A stretch of DNA of 64,000 bases from Seleniibacterium sp963677135 (GTDB taxonomy: Bacteria; Desulfobacterota; Desulfuromonadia; Desulfuromonadales; Geopsychrobacteraceae). The notes below the pieces were generated by a model. The model ran no database searches and had not been told where the DNA came from. It was given only the letters and a program-made list of their open reading frames with translations. The first letter of the stretch is position 1. Each line of letters opens with the position of its first letter. A program made the translations under genes and the position numbers. The DNA is taken from contig CAXXLS010000002.1 in NCBI GenBank assembly GCA_963677135.2, positions 186,001 to 250,000 on the forward strand, read 5' to 3'. This document shows positions 61,149 through 64,000 of the stretch, in pieces.

Positions 61149-61978
61149 CAGTATTATCACGCATCAAAAATCGCTCTTTAGCTGTTCTGGCAACCAGGTT
61201 CCCGGTTGTTGCAAAGACATTTGTCAGTGGCTATTCCCCGCGCGAAAGTGCGGGGAATATTCCCTGGACGGAACCGGGAAAACCACTTCAACATGCAAAA
61301 CTCGCATTGGTAACGACTTCTGGTATCCATCATCGCCATCAGCCGGGGTTCGACATGCAGGACAAGGACGGCGACCCCAGCTACCGAATCCTGGACGGAA
61401 AGGAGTTGTTCGATGACTTTCAGATCACCCACGACTATTACGATCACACTGACGCACGCAAGGACCCGAACATCATCTTTCCGCTTGACCGACTCAACGA
61501 GCTGGTTGAAGAAGGGGCACTCGGAAGTCTGGCCCGAACTCATTATGCCTTCATGGGGCATATCGACGGAGAGCATATCACTACACTCATCGAAAAAACG
61601 GCCCGGGAAGTCGCTGCTAAGCTCCAGAAAGATCAGGTCGACATCGTCCTATTAACACCGGCCTGAGGGATCTGCAATCAATCCGTGGGATTGATACAGC
61701 GTGAGATTGAACGCGTTGGCATTGCCACCGTTGGGATTTCCATCGTCAAAGAATATTCAGAGAAAGTCAAACCGCCGCGAACCGTTTTTGTCCGCTGGCC
61801 TTTCGGGCACCCCCTGGGGGAGCCGGGAAACCGGCTGCAGCAAAGAACCATCGTCCGGGAGGCGCTGGCAGCACTCTACCGGATGCGCCGGCCCGGTGAG
61901 ATCATCGAGCTGCCCTACCGCTGGCGGCGCGAAAAATACGTAAAAGATCAGCCCTTAAGCGTTGCAATGCAAGAATAA
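61145..61978 (+). CDS. GrdB-like selenoprotein (in-frame TGA read as selenocysteine)
   Basis: 277 residues if the TGA at 61664-61666 is read as Sec. The first part (174 codons) ends DIVLLTPA; the same frame goes on GICNQSVGLIQREIER, giving a UxxC motif (Sec-Gly-Ile-Cys) at the place where glycine/sarcosine/betaine reductase B-type proteins have it. Downstream blocks VFVRWPFGHPLGEPG and RTIVREALAALY are of that family. Right after the TGA, ATCAATCC/GGATTGAT forms a perfect 8-bp stem with a GTG loop about 19 bases from the TGA, fitting a bacterial SECIS. Likely a redox protein linked to the rhodanese upstream; the substrate is unknown. Confidence 0.88.
61667..61696 (+). promoter_or_regulatory. 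Bacterial SECIS-like hairpin
   Basis: ATCAATCC (61677-61684), loop GTG (61685-61687), GGATTGAT (61688-61695) form a perfect stem within the coding sequence, immediately 3' of the TGA. The GU in the apical loop and its distance agree with SelB-binding elements. Confidence 0.75.
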
Positions 61979-62002
61979 CAGCTGCCGGGGTTGAACAGGA
62001 AG

Positions 62003-62037
62003 ATCCCTGCTTTCCCTTGTTGAAGGCAGGGATTTTT
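62003..62037 (+). terminator. Terminator of the selenoprotein operon
   Basis: ATCCCTGC and GCAGGGAT pair around CCTT/AAGG and are followed by six T. Confidence 0.85.
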
Positions 62038-62135
62038 TGTATTTGAAGGGGCGATTGCGGTCTTTGCACCCTGGCAATCCGGCCTGGTGATGGTAAGCTA
62101 AAGTGATTCGCCTTTTCCCGAGATGAGGTTGTCCT

Positions 62136-62510
62136 ATGAGCAAGCAGTCCAAAGTCCTGCGCGTCGGCTTTGCCGCTTTCAGCGCCATCAGTTCGTTTCT
62201 GTTTGTGTTTTATGCGGTCAATATCGCCTTCAGTCCGGCGGCTTCCGCCTGGTTGAAGACGTTTGCCTACGTAGCGGGTGGATACGGCCTGATGAATATC
62301 TATATTCTCAGCTGGGCATGGCGCAGCAAGGCGGCCTGGACGGTCAGCGCGGATCTTGTGATCGGCGCCTGTTTCCTGGGCGTCTGCATCATGGACTATC
62401 TGCGCGATGGCATGGCGGGAGGGGTGTCCGGCCTGTTGGTGCTGATCGCCCTGGGCTGCGTTCTTGCCGTGAACTGGTATGCTGTCAGGGTGCTTTGCCA
62501 GGCTGAATGA
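62136..62510 (+). CDS. Hypothetical four-helix membrane protein
   Basis: 124 residues: basic start (MSKQSKVLRVGF), then four hydrophobic helices (AAFSAISSFLFVFYAVNIAF; FAYVAGGYGLMNIYILSWAW; LVIGACFLGVCIMDYL; LLVLIALGCVLAVNWYA). No known family recognised. Start preceded by GAGGTTGTCCT. Convergent with the NDH-2 gene, sharing a long hairpin at 62534-62569. Confidence 0.68.
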   Translation: MSKQSKVLRVGFAAFSAISSFLFVFYAVNIAFSPAASAWLKTFAYVAGGYGLMNIYILSWAWRSKAAWTVSADLVIGACFLGVCIMDYLRDGMAGGVSGLLVLIALGCVLAVNWYAVRVLCQAE

Positions 62511-62533
62511 GTCGCGCCTGCCACGATCCGATG

Positions 62534-62569
62534 CCTGCGGAGAACGCCCGCGGGAGCGTTCCCCGCAGG
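62534..62569. terminator. Hairpin between convergent genes
   Basis: CCTGCGGaGAACGC pairs with GCGTTCcCCGCAGG. T-runs are weak (GGGTCTTTATTT on the plus strand), but it lies exactly between the two stop codons. Confidence 0.65.
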
Positions 62570-62576
62570 TGGGTCT

Positions 62577-63893
62577 TTATTTGCGATCGAGAATTCCGAG
62601 GACCTGCTTGACTTTCATGCGCGGCTGGCCGGTGATAAGCCGGGCGTTTTTGCTCAGCGAGAAATAGCTCCAGACCCAGGAGAACACGACCGACAGTTTG
62701 TTCCGGAAACCGATCAGCGGAAGGATGTGGACAACCCCCCACAGAGCCCAGGCCGGAAAGCCTCCGAACTGACGCCCCGCGACATGGGCGACGGCCTGAT
62801 TCCGGCCGATGGTCGCCATGCTGCCTTTGTCATGGTAGAGGAACGGCTTGCGATGATCAGTGTTTTGCCCGCTTTTGATCTCGTTCCGGATCAGGGTTGA
62901 GACATAGTGCCCCATCTGCATCGCCGCGGGAGCAACGCCGGGAATCGGCGCTCCGGTTTTGGGATCGATGGCATGGGCGAGGTCACCGATAGCAAAGACC
63001 TCGGGGTGCCCCGGTACAGACAGGTCCGCTGCGACCTTGACCCGCCCCTGACGATCCAGTTCGCAGCCCAGGTTGGCGGCGACGTCGGAGCCCCTGACCC
63101 CGGCTGCCCAGATGACGTTTTCTGCGGGCAGACGTTCGTCACCGATAAAAACCTCTCCCTCCCTGATGTCGGTGACAAAACTGTTGAGACGGACCTGGAC
63201 GCCCATCGTTTCCAGATCACGCTGTGCCCGCTTCCCCAGTTTTTCTGGCAGGGCGGGGAGCAGGCGCGGCCCGGCTTCAACCAGGAGAACCTGGGCTGTG
63301 GTCGTATCGATATGGCGAAAGTCACGGGGAATTGTTTTGGCGGCAATTTCTTTGAGCGCCCCGGCCAGCTCAACGCCGGTCGGTCCGCCGCCGATGACGA
63401 CAAAGGTCAATTTGGCCTGGCGGGCGGCATCGTCGGCCTCCCATTCCGCGGCCTCGTAGGCAAGCAGGACTCGCCGCCGGATCTCCAGGGCGTCGTCGAC
63501 CGATTTCAGTCCGGGAGCATGATTTGCCCAGTCGTCGTGCCCGAAGTAGGAGTGGGTGGCTCCGTTGGCCAGGACCAGGTAGTCATAGGGAATTTTGGCA
63601 TTCTGAAAACAGGCGAAGCGGTTCTCCAGGTCGACGCTCACCAGTTCATCGAGAACGACAGTGGTATTCAATTGGTTCCGCAACAGCCGCCTGATGGGAG
63701 CCGCGATATCCGCCGGCGAAAGAACGGCAGTCGCGACCTGGTACAGGAGCGGTTGAAACAGGTGATAATTGTTGCGGTCGGCAAGGGTGATATCAAGGGC
63801 GCAGTCGGCCAGCCCCTTGGCGCAGGCCAGGCCGGCAAAACCGCCACCGACGATAACCACTCTGGGAGATTTTGAATTGAGAGTTGGTCCCAT
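62577..63893 (-). CDS. ndh: Type II NADH:quinone dehydrogenase (NDH-2)
   Basis: 438 residues. FAD-binding start VVIVGGGFAGLACAKGLAD, second dinucleotide motif FVVIGGGPTGVELAGALKE, VIWAAGVRGSD, and FAIGDLAHA with PGVAPAAMQMGHY for the flavin ribityl site. The C-terminal part (LWGVVHILPLIGFRNKLSVV) is the amphipathic membrane-binding region of NDH-2. Passes electrons from NADH to quinone at the inner membrane without pumping protons. AGGAACGC precedes the ATG. Single gene. Confidence 0.93.
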   Translation of the reverse strand: MGPTLNSKSPRVVIVGGGFAGLACAKGLADCALDITLADRNNYHLFQPLLYQVATAVLSPADIAAPIRRLLRNQLNTTVVLDELVSVDLENRFACFQNAKIPYDYLVLANGATHSYFGHDDWANHAPGLKSVDDALEIRRRVLLAYEAAEWEADDAARQAKLTFVVIGGGPTGVELAGALKEIAAKTIPRDFRHIDTTTAQVLLVEAGPRLLPALPEKLGKRAQRDLETMGVQVRLNSFVTDIREGEVFIGDERLPAENVIWAAGVRGSDVAANLGCELDRQGRVKVAADLSVPGHPEVFAIGDLAHAIDPKTGAPIPGVAPAAMQMGHYVSTLIRNEIKSGQNTDHRKPFLYHDKGSMATIGRNQAVAHVAGRQFGGFPAWALWGVVHILPLIGFRNKLSVVFSWVWSYFSLSKNARLITGQPRMKVKQVLGILDRK

Positions 63894-64000
63894 GCGTTCC
63901 TACCTTTGGATTTTCTATCTGTGAGTATGAAAAATACAGCGATAGCGGGGCAGACGTAAAAAACTCAATCATATTAACGTGGAAAAGAAAAGATTACAAT

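Noticed and set aside
61145..61666. Premature stop or two separate genes (61145-61666 and 61685-61978)
   Set aside because: Same frame on both sides of TGA, family sequence continues directly, and a SECIS-like stem is present; selenocysteine fits better than a broken gene.
1..64000. tRNA, rRNA, CRISPR array or prophage
   Set aside because: Scanned by eye for typical T-loop sequences, regular spacer repeats and phage gene runs; none seen. A tRNAscan or CRISPR finder run would settle it.

Overview
The window looks like chromosomal DNA of a Gram-negative, respiratory delta-proteobacterium, most like the Desulfuromonadales (Desulfuromonas, Geobacter or Pelobacter relatives). This is an inference from gene content: a periplasmic tetraheme flavocytochrome c fumarate reductase, two TRAP carboxylate transporters, GlpX-type FBPase, a GrdB-like selenoprotein, a DUF2318/MacB-like metal cluster, RND and TolC parts, and short dispersed repeats. 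No rRNA, tRNA, CRISPR array or prophage was seen. The only clear mobile element is a decayed ISL3 transposase.

Layout. 1-1839: distal end of a BMP-type nucleoside/sugar ABC transporter operon (minus strand), cut by the left edge. 2515-4327: KDG kinase and a ferredoxin-nitroreductase. 4.4-7.5 kb: a calcium-binding-like lipoprotein, a divergent membrane-anchored LuxR regulator, and two copies of an interspersed repeat; the second carries a 54-bp perfect palindrome. 7.5-13.75 kb: a TetR-controlled efflux operon in which the RND permease and its TolC-type channel are one 1470-residue ORF. 13.8-15.0 kb: ISL3 remnant. 15.1-20.3 kb: sugar-acid locus (enolase-superfamily enzyme, FadR-type regulator, TRAP transporter). 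20.8-24.5 kb: class Ia ribonucleotide reductase behind two NrdR-type boxes. 24.6-29.2 kb: GlpX, small HTH protein, UPF0173 hydrolase, GarR-like reductase, DedA. 29.3-33.0 kb: operon of two FadR-type regulators, a sugar-acid dehydratase and an IdnO-like dehydrogenase. 33.3-36.6 kb: HMA/SurA_N protein, DUF2318 protein, MacB-like permease and ATPase, a probable metal transport system. 36.7-36.95 kb: a short transcription unit with a 16-codon ORF. 37.2-41.5 kb: second TRAP operon with an isocitrate-lyase-family enzyme. 41.5-47.1 kb: fumarate reductase divergent from an NMT1-domain hybrid histidine kinase. 47.2-54.8 kb: a possible presenilin-like membrane protein, an esterase, small proteins, a ferritin-like protein, an MBL-fold protein, and a cDPG-synthetase-like NTPase paired with a frameshifted carbamate kinase. 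54.8-64 kb: thioesterase, AbrB-like protein, Tat-exported dienelactone hydrolase, two secreted proteins of unknown role, a rhodanese/selenoprotein operon with in-frame TGA (Sec), and NDH-2.

Together: KDG kinase, two enolase-superfamily dehydratase-type enzymes, an IdnO-like dehydrogenase, a GarR-like reductase, three FadR-type regulators and two TRAP systems point to use of sugar acids and other organic acids. Class Ia RNR, NDH-2 and RND efflux suggest at least oxygen tolerance, alongside anaerobic fumarate respiration. Start sites were moved inward from the longest ORF where a better ribosome binding site or the family N-terminus required it; each case is stated.
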